From: Centroberyx gerrardi | Lineage: Eukaryota; Chordata; Actinopteri; Beryciformes; Berycidae | Length of the DNA: 64,000 nucleotides | Assembly (NCBI RefSeq): GCF_048128805.1 | Contig: NC_136020.1 | Coordinates: forward strand, 6,576,653 to 6,640,652 | Direction of reading: 5' to 3' | The notes under the pieces: generated by a model | Told to the model about the DNA's origin: nothing | Seen by the model: the letters and a program-made list of their open reading frames with translations, nothing else | Database searches by the model: none | In this document: one piece after another, positions 10,040 to 23,402 of the stretch | How the letters are laid out: the number at the start of each line of letters is the position of its first letter | Position numbering within the stretch: the first letter of the stretch is position 1 | Position numbers and translations under genes: made by a program

Positions 10040-11956
10040 GATATTGTTTTTTTTTCTTTTTTTATTAAAAACTGTTGCCTGACAGTTCTGAATCATTTAT
10101 AGCAGACTCTATAACTCTGAATAAAGTGGAGATGTTTACAAAGGGTCACTGTTAATGAACAATCACAAAGGATGGAAATAATGCATGCTGCGTAGCCCCC
10201 GACTAGCACTCTCAGTCCAGGCTACTGCAAAATTTAAATGTGGCATAATTGAAACTGCATGAAGATGGCAGCCAAATAGCCTTCACCCGAGTACTGGCTG
10301 TTTCATTCCTTCACTAGATTGGGATTCTGGATTCTCCATCAACTTAATTGCCATGATGGGGTAGTGCAATTTATGGCAATCTCATTAGTACAACTGAAAT
10401 ACAAGAGGTAACCCTGAAGAAATGGACTATACTGAATAATTAGTGTTTGTAAAATTGCAGAACCAGAGTAGCCTGGCTAGAAAGACTTAGAAAGTGAGTA
10501 GTCATGAAAACTGGATAGCTAAATTTGTCCTTATTCATATGAACACTTTCAAACAGAATACCTATACTATTGCGATTTATCTCATAACAGGAGATATAAG
10601 GCACATTGTGTGTAAAAAACAATCCTCGTAGTTAGTTCAGATTTTTTGCTTTTGCTTTTGAACATTTCCTCAGAAATATAGTTCATGCATACTTTCCACA
10701 GTATCTTCTCTAACAAAAAAAGACGACCTGCTCCTTTCCTGTAAGCAGTTCTCTTTTAAATGGTCTAATTAAATACAATTAAAAAAAGAATGGCTTTCAT
10801 AGAAACATATTTCCTAACAACCCCCAGTTACAAAACAAGTGGCAGCCTGTGCTTTTAAAACCATTATGGCAGATAAAATAAATCAAGCTCCTCCTACGCT
10901 TCCAGACAGAAAAATGTACAATTCTATATAAATATTAGCTCTCGGCTTTGACATAAAAAGGGTCAATGTTGCTCTTCCACTTTCATATACACAGTATTAC
11001 CCATGGGCCACTTCTGATGTGGCTGGACAGGCAAACAAAAATACATTTGAACTGCAGTTAAAATATCTACATTATTTATGACGTTTCCAGTTTTCTCCAG
11101 TATGTTGTTATACCCATGATTTAAATGTTTGGTATTCTAAAGTCTAAAAAAAAAAAAAGATATGAACAAAATCTCTTATCCAGAGAGATAAACCTCAAGA
11201 GCGGAACATCAACTTCCCGTTTCTTTGTAGAAACCTGTTTTTCACAGTAAAATCCAACCTTGTTACATCATTCGACACTTGAAAAGATACTTTGCATACA
11301 TGATTCAAATGAGATATCTTGCCATTTTGAATATTTTACAAAGTTGGGTGTGGTTTTTAAATTTCATCTTAATTTTGCTTGACCGAAATTGTAGATTTTA
11401 ACACTACAAGGAAGAGTAGGCAATATCAATATGCTTGAATGAAGACTGATTGCATGATCTGGCTGGGACAGACTGTTCTGTATATTTTGTTTCACACAAA
11501 AGTGATTCCTTCATTCGTTCGCAGTAAAAAAAATCCTTCCCAGACTCCAGACTTTATAGGATTCCCAAGGGTTGTAAATGGTCCTGACATCTATTTTGTG
11601 ACACTTCCACACACATGCTTCTGGACTTGACCTTTGACCCTCAGCTGTGACACATAACCGTTTCATCTCGGGCTTGAAGCGAACAGATCCACCATTAGCT
11701 CCACTGACAATGCTGAGCATCAGTAGCTGTTGCAGACAGAAATATGATTAGAGAGCAGAAACAATCCATTGTTCTTTGAGGGGAAAACAGTCTGGTTTCC
11801 TCCTAATTGGCATTCTGCAATGGGTATCTCTGTAGAGTAGACAGTTCATCTGGAGTCCTTCCTGAGCTGGTGACCCTTGACCTGTGATCTGGGGTCATAA
11901 GTTGCCTATCAACTGGCTCCAAGGCTGTGGTGCAACTTCACTGCTACTAAAGGGGA
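10040..11956 (-). other. fgd6: Probable fgd6 3' UTR
   Basis: Repeat-poor, AT-rich sequence after the fgd6 stop (TAA at 11957-11959). A minus-strand AATAAA (TTTATT at about 10058-10063) could end a 3' UTR of about 1.9 kb. No other exon was recognised. This is inferred from position and motif, without transcript evidence. Confidence 0.4.
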
Positions 11957-14900
11957 TTACTGTTCGAGAATCATGGCCTCTTGGAAGGCTTCGATCCATC
12001 TAAAGACACAAAATGTACAACAGAAACATTGGCTACAATTAGAAAAACACACACATTAAAGCAAACAAAAGTCTCACCACAAGGCTTCAATATAATTTAG
12101 GTTTCATTTTCCGTTCCAGTCTGATACCTCTGTGCAGTGGGGATGTCGTCAGCTTTAAAGATGTAGAACAGGGTGTTTTTGTGGTACAGTTTGAATTGCA
12201 GCTTCTGAGCCGGCCCGTACTTCTCCTCTCTCAGGAAAAACCCCAACAGAGGCTGACTCTCCAATGCTGCTACGTCCTGAAGGGGAAAAAATACATATTC
12301 AACAAAAAGACAAGAAGGCCACATAGAGCTCAGAGATACAATGACTCACAATCATAAACACAGTCTGAGTGAGAGCATGCCCTTGTGGTGCGAAATACCT
12401 CGCTGGCAGCGTAGGTGTACAGCACTTTATTCTTGATGACAAACCACAGCCTCTTCCACTGCTTCTTGTTGCCCTTTGACCTGTTTAAGTAGCCACTCAT
12501 GGAGGAGTTCTCTGTGTTGGCAGACACCTGCAACAAGAGCGCGAAAAGAAGTCACATCATATTTCACTGCCACCTCAAAGATGAAACAACTTGCCAAGTT
12601 AAATCCAAATCAGGTAAAGTGAAAATCCATCACATAGCTGGAAATTTAGATCATTCCCCACCTCTTTCAGTGCAGCAGGAATCTTCTTCTGTTTTCTATT
12701 AAAAGAGAAGGCTCCAGATTTCCCGATAGGAGAAACTGATGTCGAGGCACAACGGTCACCTACAGAAAACAAACACACAACAATGAACGACACATCTCCC
12801 ACAGGTAAATAATTTATTGCAGACTTCCTGTAATGACTGAAATCACTTGTGACGTACTGTTCTCCTGTAGCTTGGCGAAGCAGTGGTCACACACGCGTGC
12901 TGGCTGGTTCTTCAAGTACTCCAGATAGTACTTATTGGCGGAGCAAGCCTGACACACCACCTATCACACAGACATAGAGGAGGATTACTTAAACAATGTA
13001 ATGTAGTAGTACTAGTAGTAGTAGTAGTAGTAGTAGTAGTACTAGTACTTTGCCACAGGCGCGACAGTGATGCCTTCTCCAGGTGAGGGTGAATTCGCAG
13101 GTGCAGATCATACACATGGTGGCCCTCAGGTCTGGGATCCAGATTGGAGCCTTTGAGCCCAACGGGGCCCCGCTGTCCCCGAGACCATCAGCCTGAGGAG
13201 AGAGTGAGAGAGGGAGAGAGTGAGAGAGAAAAAGAAAGAGAGAGAGAGAGGTTACATGGATGTATATAGGGTTACATTAATACTCATAGCTCAAATAACC
13301 TGTGCAAACAACACATACACACACCCACACAGACTTAAGTGTTACCTCCTCCTGACTACGGCTGGATATGAAGGTTATCTTCTTCTTTGTGTAGTCGTCT
13401 ATGGCCTTGGCGATGGCCTCCAGCCACTCATCTCTCTCTGTAGCCGAGCTGCAAGCACAGAATACACCAGAACCCTCAGCAACCAATAGGAGGCAGCCTG
13501 AATCGACTACAACCAATCACAATTATCATCAACTTTATCGCTCATATTGTGCAAACTTCAGTGTCTAAGTGTCAGTTGCTAAGGGTGGGTGCTGACCTGG
13601 CAGACAGGATAAAAGAGCGCTCAACGCTTTCGATGTTCAGCTCGTTCTGATAGGCCTCCTGGCTGGGCTTACTCACCTGGAAAACACACCAAAAAAAGCT
13701 CAGTGACTCATAGCCTCAAGGCATCAATAATTTACTCAAGCCAACATTGCAACATATAAGGTTTTCATCAGAGCAAAATGCACTAACAATACACTGGAGT
13801 TAGGCCCAGGAGTGTTCAGTTACGAGGAGGCGTGTCCTCAATCACGATTGCATTACCAATACTATAACATATGCTTCTTCAATAACCAATTTTAAAGACA
13901 TCAAAAAACATTAATGAACACTATTGAATGCATAGGAATGGGTATTAAAAACATCCGCACAAAAACACCAAATAGATGAGTTGAAATTACAATAGAAAAC
14001 AAATTGCTATCAAATATTAAAATACAGAGTACAGCTTCTAACACAAGAAAAAAAACCTATATAAATCCATATCAAATGCACATTTAGGAGTGAGAAATGG
14101 ATTGTCTACATAATAGCTCAATACAAAGTAAAAAACCGAAGGTTTCAAATCAAAATCGACATTAAGACTGACTGAAAATGACCATGCTTCAAATTCAAAA
14201 ATAGTGTCTGTTTGCAGTGTCTCTCTCACCTTCATCCCAGCCAGAGAGAGCATGCTGTTGAGTTTATACTGGCCAGACTGGACGGGAGTGGTGTACATGA
14301 GTGCATCATTAAACTGGAGAAACAAAGAAACAAACCACTTCAAAAAAACACAGCCTGCTTTAAATAGACTATTCCCTAGAAGAAAACATTAACATCAGTG
14401 TTCAAAGTGGAAAGTAAGTAGTAGCTGCTACTGTAGACTAAGAAATTAACTTCACTTTGCGAGAATAGAAAGGAGAACGTAATGTGAAAGCACAGCGTGA
14501 GCTGGGTACATTGCTATGCAAACACAGTTCATAGACTCAGTTTTCCGGGCCAGTGCACCGGTCCGCTTATCACTCACCAGGAAGAACATCCGAGGCTGCA
14601 TGACCTTCCTGGACAGCTTCATCAGAGTGCCCTCCTTCAGAAACACCTGAGTACGGAAGACAAGACAAGTCTAAATGGACTGGGTTTAAAAATGCCTATG
14701 TGGAGTCCAGTGGCCGCTGCATAATAATAACTTTGGGATATGAACCTTGGTTTGGGTAAGATGTGAGGAACACTAACAAGTCAATCTAGTGGAACAATAG
14801 TAATAAATTCATAGTTTGGTTTTGGTAATACATATTTTTTTGCTACTTACCCTGCCTGGCTGAACGATCTCATGGTGGCCGTTCAGACTGTACTGAATCT

Positions 14901-17900
14901 GCATCAGCTTCTGAAAGTTATCCTAAAACAAATATGAGGCAAGCAGTGAAACTTAAGTAGATCTTCATTGCAAAGCTAAGAGATGTTAACTGGATGATTT
15001 CTTACCCCTTGTTTCATAATATCATTAGCATGGTTGGCCACTTCCTTCACGATGCCCAGAGCAGCTGCATTGAGAGCAAAGATAAAACACAGATATTGAA
15101 GTAGCGTTTTCACTTTAAAAATCCAGGCATTTGTGATGAACACAGTAGCGTCTAACCTTGTGTGTCCTTGTAATCCTCAGAGTCCTCAGGGAGATTCTTC
15201 AGGTAATCTGGAAAAGAGCGGAGAGGTTTCACAGGATAATTGAAATCTGTTATGCAGAATCTGACCCTCTGTCAAAAGATATTCCACAGGTTTCTGTTAC
15301 TGCGTTTGTCCACTGGGGGCCAGTGTGGCACTACAACACTAACCATGCCAAAATAGAAAGACCACACTTCAGCTCGAGTTTGAATTCACGTGCTGCCAAT
15401 AAAACAGAGGCATGACTGATTAAACTCTTGACCTGTAGTGAGCAGAGGCTGGTAGGAAGAGAGACGGAGACAATGAGAGAGCGTATGTAATGAGAGTGTT
15501 TTTACCTGTGAGCAGCAGCTGGTACTGAGGGATTCTCTGGACTGGTTTCAGCAGGTAGTGTTTCAGAGCCAGGCTGGCACATCTTGGACTCGTCTGAGAC
15601 AAAAACCACAAAGCCGTTGTTCACACACACATACTAAAGCTTCAAAACAATGAGCAATGGCATTTAGACCAAAATGTGATATTAAATAGTCTCCCAGCTC
15701 TACCTCGAACTCTCGGACAACGGCGGCGAACCCGGGGTTTTTCCTGCACTGTTCATCTAGCAGGGCCACGTTGTTGTCAAACTGGCGGATGTAGGTGGAG
15801 TACATCTTCAGGTACGGCCCCTTCTGGACGAAGATGTCCGACAGCCTCTGGTGATCGCTCCTGTGACCAAACAGACAAGAATGTTTCCCTTCATACAGTG
15901 ACACAACTCAGGCACTGACAGCCTTGTGTGGTTGAATAAGAATATATATCAAAAGGTAGGTCAGCTAGGACCTCCAGTCGGTGATCATCATACTGCAAAC
16001 AACCACCAATAGAAACAAACACCTTATATGTTTTCAGAGAAGCACTAATGTTTTTTCTTCCTTAAAATACCTTATGTATACCTTTGTATAACTTGCTTAC
16101 TACTTAACTTACTACTTACTGTGATAAGATAAGAATAGATTCAACTTTAATGATCCCTGTGGGGAAATTAGGCTGTTGCAGCAACAAATAGTAACAGGAC
16201 ACAGCCAAAAAAATAGAATATAAATAGAAATATAGAAAAAGGGGGTCATATAAACATGGACTTGAACATGTTTAGTAGGCATGTACAAATGAAAGTATGA
16301 AAAGGTATTGATTACAGCGTTAAGAGAGTGAGCAAAATTGCAATAGTAGTAGCAGTGGAACTAATTGAGATAAAGAAAAAAGTATATGAGAATATGCCAA
16401 ATAATAAGAAATATATAGTATGAAGAAAACAATAACTGAAATTACAGCATATATATAAAGGATGTTGTACACTGTGATTTTGCATCATAAAGTTTTATGT
16501 CAGATGAAAAATGTAGTAAACTCTATTCCGCAAATTAAAAGGTTTACCCTCCACTTCATCCCTAGTGACAATAAAGGAGACTACAGTATTGTTTGTGTGT
16601 GTGTGTACCAGTGGGCCACCCTCTCCTCCAGCTCTCTCAGCAGGTCTCTGTTGAGCTGGTAGAGCTGTGGCAGGTAGTACAGGATCTGGCTGAGGATCCG
16701 CTCATCCACCACCGGCTTCCCATTTTGACGAGTTGCCTTGGCAACCGCATCCCGAAAGTCCTGCAGGGACACAAAGGGTGAATTCTGATGTCGTCTCTCA
16801 CACACACACACACACAGCTGGACAGGGTGGGGTGACACGGCATATAGGTGACAGCATATTGCCGCAGATGAGGAACACCTGGTTATCACCTCATAAACGT
16901 GCCCCCCCACCTCTGCACGTAACTCACAACGCACAAACACACACACACACACACACACAGCTGAGTCAGCACTTTGACACTGTCTGGAGTGCCAACACAC
17001 ACATCCACCTGGAAGGAAGTGGAGAGGCCACGCAGGATTCAAATGTCCCAGCTAACATGCGCTCACTCACACCCTGAACCCGTTCACACACACAGCACTA
17101 ATGTTACAGCAGCATTTAGCAGACAGAGTACATATACAGCCAGAAATCTATTACTATCAGTAATGTCTTCTAAATCTCCTCTTAAATGTCATTTTTTATA
17201 GACGTATGTTTTTTATTCTATTATTTTTAATATTATACTGTTTCTACTCACATATTCACAATTTTTATGTTGTAGTGCTTTGTTTACATTTTTTACTACT
17301 ACTTATTTCATGTGTATGCTCTCTGCTTTTATTTGGTTACTAAAGTACTTTGTATACCATTTGTTTTAAAAAGTTTGATACAAACAAAATCAATTATTAT
17401 ATTAGGTAATACTTTACTTGAAGTACATTGTGATGCATTACTAGCAGATATAAACCTATTATAAGCATAGAAAAATGTTTTTGCAAACTAGGCTAATCAA
17501 ATATCAGAAAATAATGTTCCATTTAATATCATGTCATTAACTATACAGTCGCACCATAAATCATTCAACCCTGTATAGTTTTACACATTTATTATGTCAT
17601 GATATGATTATAATAATTATCATGTGCTCACAATGTGCTTTTCATGTGTTTTTGGTGCCTTATGAGCACCACTTCAAATTAAGTGTTACCTTATTATATG
17701 ACACCATGGTCTTAGGCTCCAAAATCAAACCAAAAGGGGGATGAAAGGAGAATTAAAAGGTACACATCAGACGGATGGCTTGACTCAAGCATACTTAGCA
17801 ACCCACGCACCCACCTGCACACACACACACACACGCACAGGATTAGCTATGGCATGTGTGTGTCTGGAGGTGCACTCTGTGGCCTGAGGAAGCAGCTGCT

Positions 17901-20085
17901 GTGCGGCCGGGCCAGCCGTGGATAGTGAAGAATGCGATCTGACCTCTTTTCTTGGACAGAGCTCCCCGCCTCTCCCTCCCCCGTCAGCCACAGGACAGTG
18001 TTTTAAGCTAATCCTGTGGTGGTTTCTCTAAAGCCACGTCTGAGACAGCCAGACAGGTGGACCCTTGACCCTCGGCGTCGGTTGGCTGAACTCTCTCATC
18101 TGGGCTTCCCCTAAGGACGGACCCTGTTCTTGTGGTATATTCATAAACAAGAACACCCGAAAAATACAACTTCCTTTAACCAATGACACACCTAACAGAT
18201 ATAAACAAAAGACCTGAAGAACTTAAATATATTGACAGTGTCGCAAGAAAACTTTTTTTGTTGGTATTTTCATACTTGCTGTCTAGGTGTTACGTCAATT
18301 TCATGTATCTTGGGCCCTTTCAAAACACTTTCAACAATACATGGATTATGAAAAATAATATTCTACCAAATATCAAAGTAAAGTGTATCTCTTTAGTCCA
18401 GTGCAAGCTCCCTCATAAGTACAGCTACAACTCACCAGGCAAACTGCACAGCTCGCCTCCCCAGAGCGACGCCAACACTTTACTGATGACAGGTTAATAA
18501 TCTCTCTTTCTCACTCACACTCTCTCCCTCTCACACACACCTGCCAGTGTCCCCAGTGACGGGACAGATCAAAGGACCTAATCCCTGGCTGTAAGCACGG
18601 GTTTACCTGCTCGCAACCGCGGCGCCGCAAGGAAGAGGAAAAACTACAGCGCAGCATCTTTAAAAGCCGCGGCTCTGGAATCAACTGCATTATAACTCCC
18701 TACAAGCACTTCAGCAGAGAAGTTGCAAGCCAAAGCTCCTCATTAATTCATCTCCATCCCTAGGAGAACGCTTTGATCACCACTCAAAACAATCGCAGTG
18801 TCAGTAGGGATAACAAAACATGCATTTGATTATGTTAAGTTAAAACACAGACTGGGAAGAAAGCACTTAACCATAATGCTCATAAAGTTACACAGATTTT
18901 CCTTCAATAAGACAGTCTTAAGAGGCATAGTTCACAACTAGTGATTTTCACTAAATCAAATTTCCTTCAGTAAGACCGTTTTAAGAGTCATGGTTCACAA
19001 GTAGTGATTTTCACTAAATCAAATGTCAATAAGACAATCGCAAGAGACATACAGTACTTCACAACTAGTAATTTTCACTAAATCAGACACTTACTATGTG
19101 AAGAAGCTTCAGGACATCCACAAACCTATTGAAAGCAGAAATACACGAGTAAGACAAACATACAAAATATGTCTCGACTATTTAGCATGCATGCAGCTTG
19201 GGAGCGACATTATGTGTTACTGCTGCAGAATCAAAGCACTCACACTTTCTCGGAGCTCATGATCTCCTGGGCTATGTGCACCACCTTCTTCCTCTTCATC
19301 TCGTCCTCTTGCTGGGGGAACAGATGGACAAACAACAGTCAGGCGATGCCACAGAGACGCCACAGCGACAGCCTTTTCACACACGTACACAACACTTGAC
19401 TATTCACTTACAGGGTCACTGCAAACCACCATGATCACTCGGTCCTGCTTTACTATGTAAAACCATAGGGAATCGAGTTGTTCAGCCTTCCAAACAACAG
19501 CTCAGTCAGGACTGTGCCCGAAAGTAGAGCAGCAACTTTGCATTTCTCCCTCTCCTCTCCCCCTCTCTTTCTGATTGTGTGTGTTGGGGAATGGTAATGG
19601 GGCGGTCTCTCGCTGCCTTAATTTGGACAGCGGCCTTGCCCCTGCTTGACTGAAAGGGCCTCCTGGTCCTATCAGTGCCGGAGCTTGTGATACCCTCCAG
19701 CTTTTGAGGGGTATCAGACACAGGCGCTGATAGTATCATAAAGAGGGTCACACAGGACAAAGGGAAAAAAAAAACTCTTTCGGCCATTGAGGGAGCTATT
19801 CCTGAACCCTAAGCCCCCCCCCCCCGCTTTCAACACACACACACACACACTTCTGGAGGGCTTTGACCGGCTGGGCACGCACACACACCATCTACTGTGT
19901 ATTGGCTACAATGACAGCTCGGTCTCTGGCAGTGACATTGCTAAACATTACACTCTCTTGTGGCTCTGCTTCAACTAGCAAGTTATCACCTATTAGACAG
20001 CTACTACATTGCTTTCTCATGACTGAATTACCTTTAAATTTTAGTGTGTGTGTGTGTGTGTGTGAGGGTGTGAGAGAGTGTGAGT

Positions 20086-20169
<84 letters not shown>

Positions 20170-21841
20170 GGTTACCTGTCGGTCTGCCACGTCCAAGTGC
20201 TCCTTACTGGAGGTGGAGCTGTTGTCCTCTTCATCCGAACTGTGGACCTCCTCCTCTTCCTCAGAGTGGACTTCATCCTGCCGCAGCCAGCCACTGGTCG
20301 CCAACACACCAAGACCACACATTCAGCACAACAAACAGTAACGGTGCGACAGTAAGAGCAGGAATAAATGGTGTACACGGCAGGATTTACCCTGGCTTTC
20401 AAAGAAATTGTGTAATTGCGTGAATGTGAAACAGGGCGGTGCTGAAGAGGAGCATGTGCGTTCAGCGAAACCCTCCCTGGATAAATAAAGGTTTAAGAAA
20501 GGTCACGTTACCAGCAGTGTTGGTTTTGTGCAAGAGGGGAACTTGATAACTTGAACACACAATAACCTTTATTAATGAAAGCAAGGCTGTGGGAACCGAC
20601 CCCTACACAAAGAAAATAGTGCATTGTACAAGGAAAATATTAATTACTTTGCATGACAAATAATTTCATCACTTCACTTTCACTGTTAAGAATTTAAAAT
20701 CCCTGCTATGAGATAAATCAGTCAAGACAGCACAATGACAGACACAATGTAGGCTATCACTTTATACTATAGGTGTATACAGCACACTATACAATGAACA
20801 TTTTGAGGCAACCTAGATGAGCAATTACACCAAAGACAATTACAAGCTATATTTGTTCACTGTTCCTTCTGTCCCACGATATTATTTACATTGATTTTGA
20901 CACATCTGCCAGCCTTCATTCATATTGAAAGCAATAATGTTCATCACTGCTTCAAAACAGCTGTCTGTGTATTGTGGCCTTATGATATAATTGCTATCTT
21001 CTCCGTTGTTGTCTGTCACTGTCTCTCTATCAACCCCGTTGCTGGCAGCAGGACAACATGCTGGCTCTGCACTACCCACAAACAGTCTTGTCTGCCAGAC
21101 TAGCACAAGTAGCAACATGTGTTTGTGTGTCACTAATGTTTTGATCTGAGCCTCATAGTCTTTATGCTAGAGCGCAACACTTTGTATGATTTGACAGACG
21201 GCTCCCTGATGCGGGGACGGACTGGAACTTCAAAAAGGAAGGGAAGACTGTCAGTGTCTTGGTTGATTTTGAGTTCAAAAGTACATTCATCCTTGAATCT
21301 GCGTACTTGTCCTGACTGACTGTTTCTATGGCAGCACCTACACAACGCTGTCTACAGTGTGCTTATGTGAGTTTGTAGGACGTTGCACTCTTGTCTAGAT
21401 GTATGATAGTTACAGGAGACATACCGTTCTCCCTCAACACCCTGATAAGAAGGGTACTGGTGAGGGATAAATATTAGATGGGAATTTACAGCCGTGTGGT
21501 GCATTAATAAAGATCGAATGACTCCAAAATTCTCTCTTTTCCTCTTTCACTCCCATCAGCTATAGCCTACCTTCTCCACTTCCTTGTTTTTCCTGCTTGT
21601 CTCTCGACAGTTTATCTTTTACCTAAGACTCAATACCCCCCCTCCCAAACACACACACACACACACACACACTCTTCCTCCCTTTTTTTCAAACTCTTTC
21701 TCCCTTTCTCTATAGACGAGCATTCCAACACACTGGGTCAGGCACAGAGCGCCACTTGTTTACTGCCTGAGGCTTACATAAACTTAACAGGCTCAGATGC
21801 CTGGGAAACACTACAAATTCACTCACTCACTCACTCACTCA

Positions 21842-21874
<33 letters not shown>

Positions 21875-23346
21875 CTAACTATCCACTTTGCATACCAGAC
21901 AGAATTAAGAAACAAGCTAGGTCTTCTTAATTGCTTTAATTGCTATTTCACGCCACCCTACCTCAACTCCACCTAACTTGGCCTTGACCTCATCACTGCT
22001 ATAGTGGCTCAGTCTGACCAGTGGAAATGGGAACCATGCCATCCATCATGGGAACAGCTCCTGAGCAGGACAAGCAGCAGTCTGGTCCTACTATCAAGAA
22101 TAGAGTGACTCAATGGAATCTTAATAGCATGAATGTGACTGGGAGACTGGGTGACTGTCCTGTCGGCGTCCCTTGACTGTTCAACACTCTGCCTGAGGAG
22201 CTTAGGCTAGCAAATTCACTATCATCTTTTAAATTACCTACATATATAATATTTAACATATGTTTTTTATGTTTTGACTCTTGTTAGTTACATTGTCTGT
22301 CAGCAGGATATCTCAAAAACTTATGAACAGATGTCAATTGTGCCAAGGGCCAATTGCATAGATTTTGGTGGTGATCCGGATTTGGGATTTCCACCATCAG
22401 GCACTTTTTAGCCATAACGATGAAATGGAGATAGAGACATGATTCCAAATCCTAGGGGTATGTCAGCAGGATCAACAAATATATATATTTTTTTAGTGAT
22501 AGGAATAATTTCTTTGGGTATAACACCAAGTTAGAGAATTGTTCAGTGTTGGTTTGCACCCTCTGTGTCTTCTAGCTATACATATGCAGTCATGTAATTG
22601 TTTTTTTTATTTTCCCACTTTTTAATCGTGTCAACATTTCTTTTGTATTCTCTTTTACTTTATGTATTGATTCCTATTATATCCAATTTTCTTTTGAATG
22701 TGTTTCTTATTTTTATCTCTTCCTTCTCTTTGCCCTCCTTGCACTCTGTGAACTCTGCTTTTATATAAGTGCGATATAAATAGTTTATTATTAGTAGTAA
22801 TAGTTAGTTGGTTCTTGTTCTCCAGAACCACAGCCCCTCAGACAGACTCACTCATTTACCTGGATGCGGAAAAAAAGGCATTTCAAACTTTCTCACAGGG
22901 AAATAGAGGGGAAAAATAGAGTGATGAGGTTAAGATGAGGCTAGACACAGTGAGAGGGCGGGAGCGAGGAGTAGGAGGAGGAGAAGGAGGAGGAGGAGGA
23001 GGAGAGGCTAGTGGTTGCTGGAGGTTTATTTTCCCTGTTCTAGAGAGCTGTGTGGCGTTTCTGCGATTCTCAGACATTTCCTGCCCTGGCCACTGAAAAT
23101 AACCCACAGGAAAACAGGCCGACCTGCTGCACATCAATGCTCTATTCACATTCAATGCCACTAGCTCCGAGACTGACTTTCACATTCACAGAAATACACA
23201 CCACTGATGTTAATATCACCTATGCAACCTGTAGCACACAATGGTTCCCACATTGTAGCTATCAGTTACCTGAAATTGCAGGGCAATAACATGGGTTAGA
23301 TGTTGAATAGTAGGGCTGGACCTTGGCCCACATCAACTCTTTCTCT

Positions 23347-23402
<56 letters not shown>

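Noticed and set aside
18183-18497. 104-codon plus-strand frame in an fgd6 intron
   Set aside because: No domain or family resemblance, AT-rich, lies in an intron of the opposite-strand gene, and has no splice support.
20041-20423. Arg-Glu and Ser-Leu frames of 85-111 codons
   Set aside because: Translations of the GA/CT microsatellite next to fgd6 exon 3; only the 20176-20293 part is coding.
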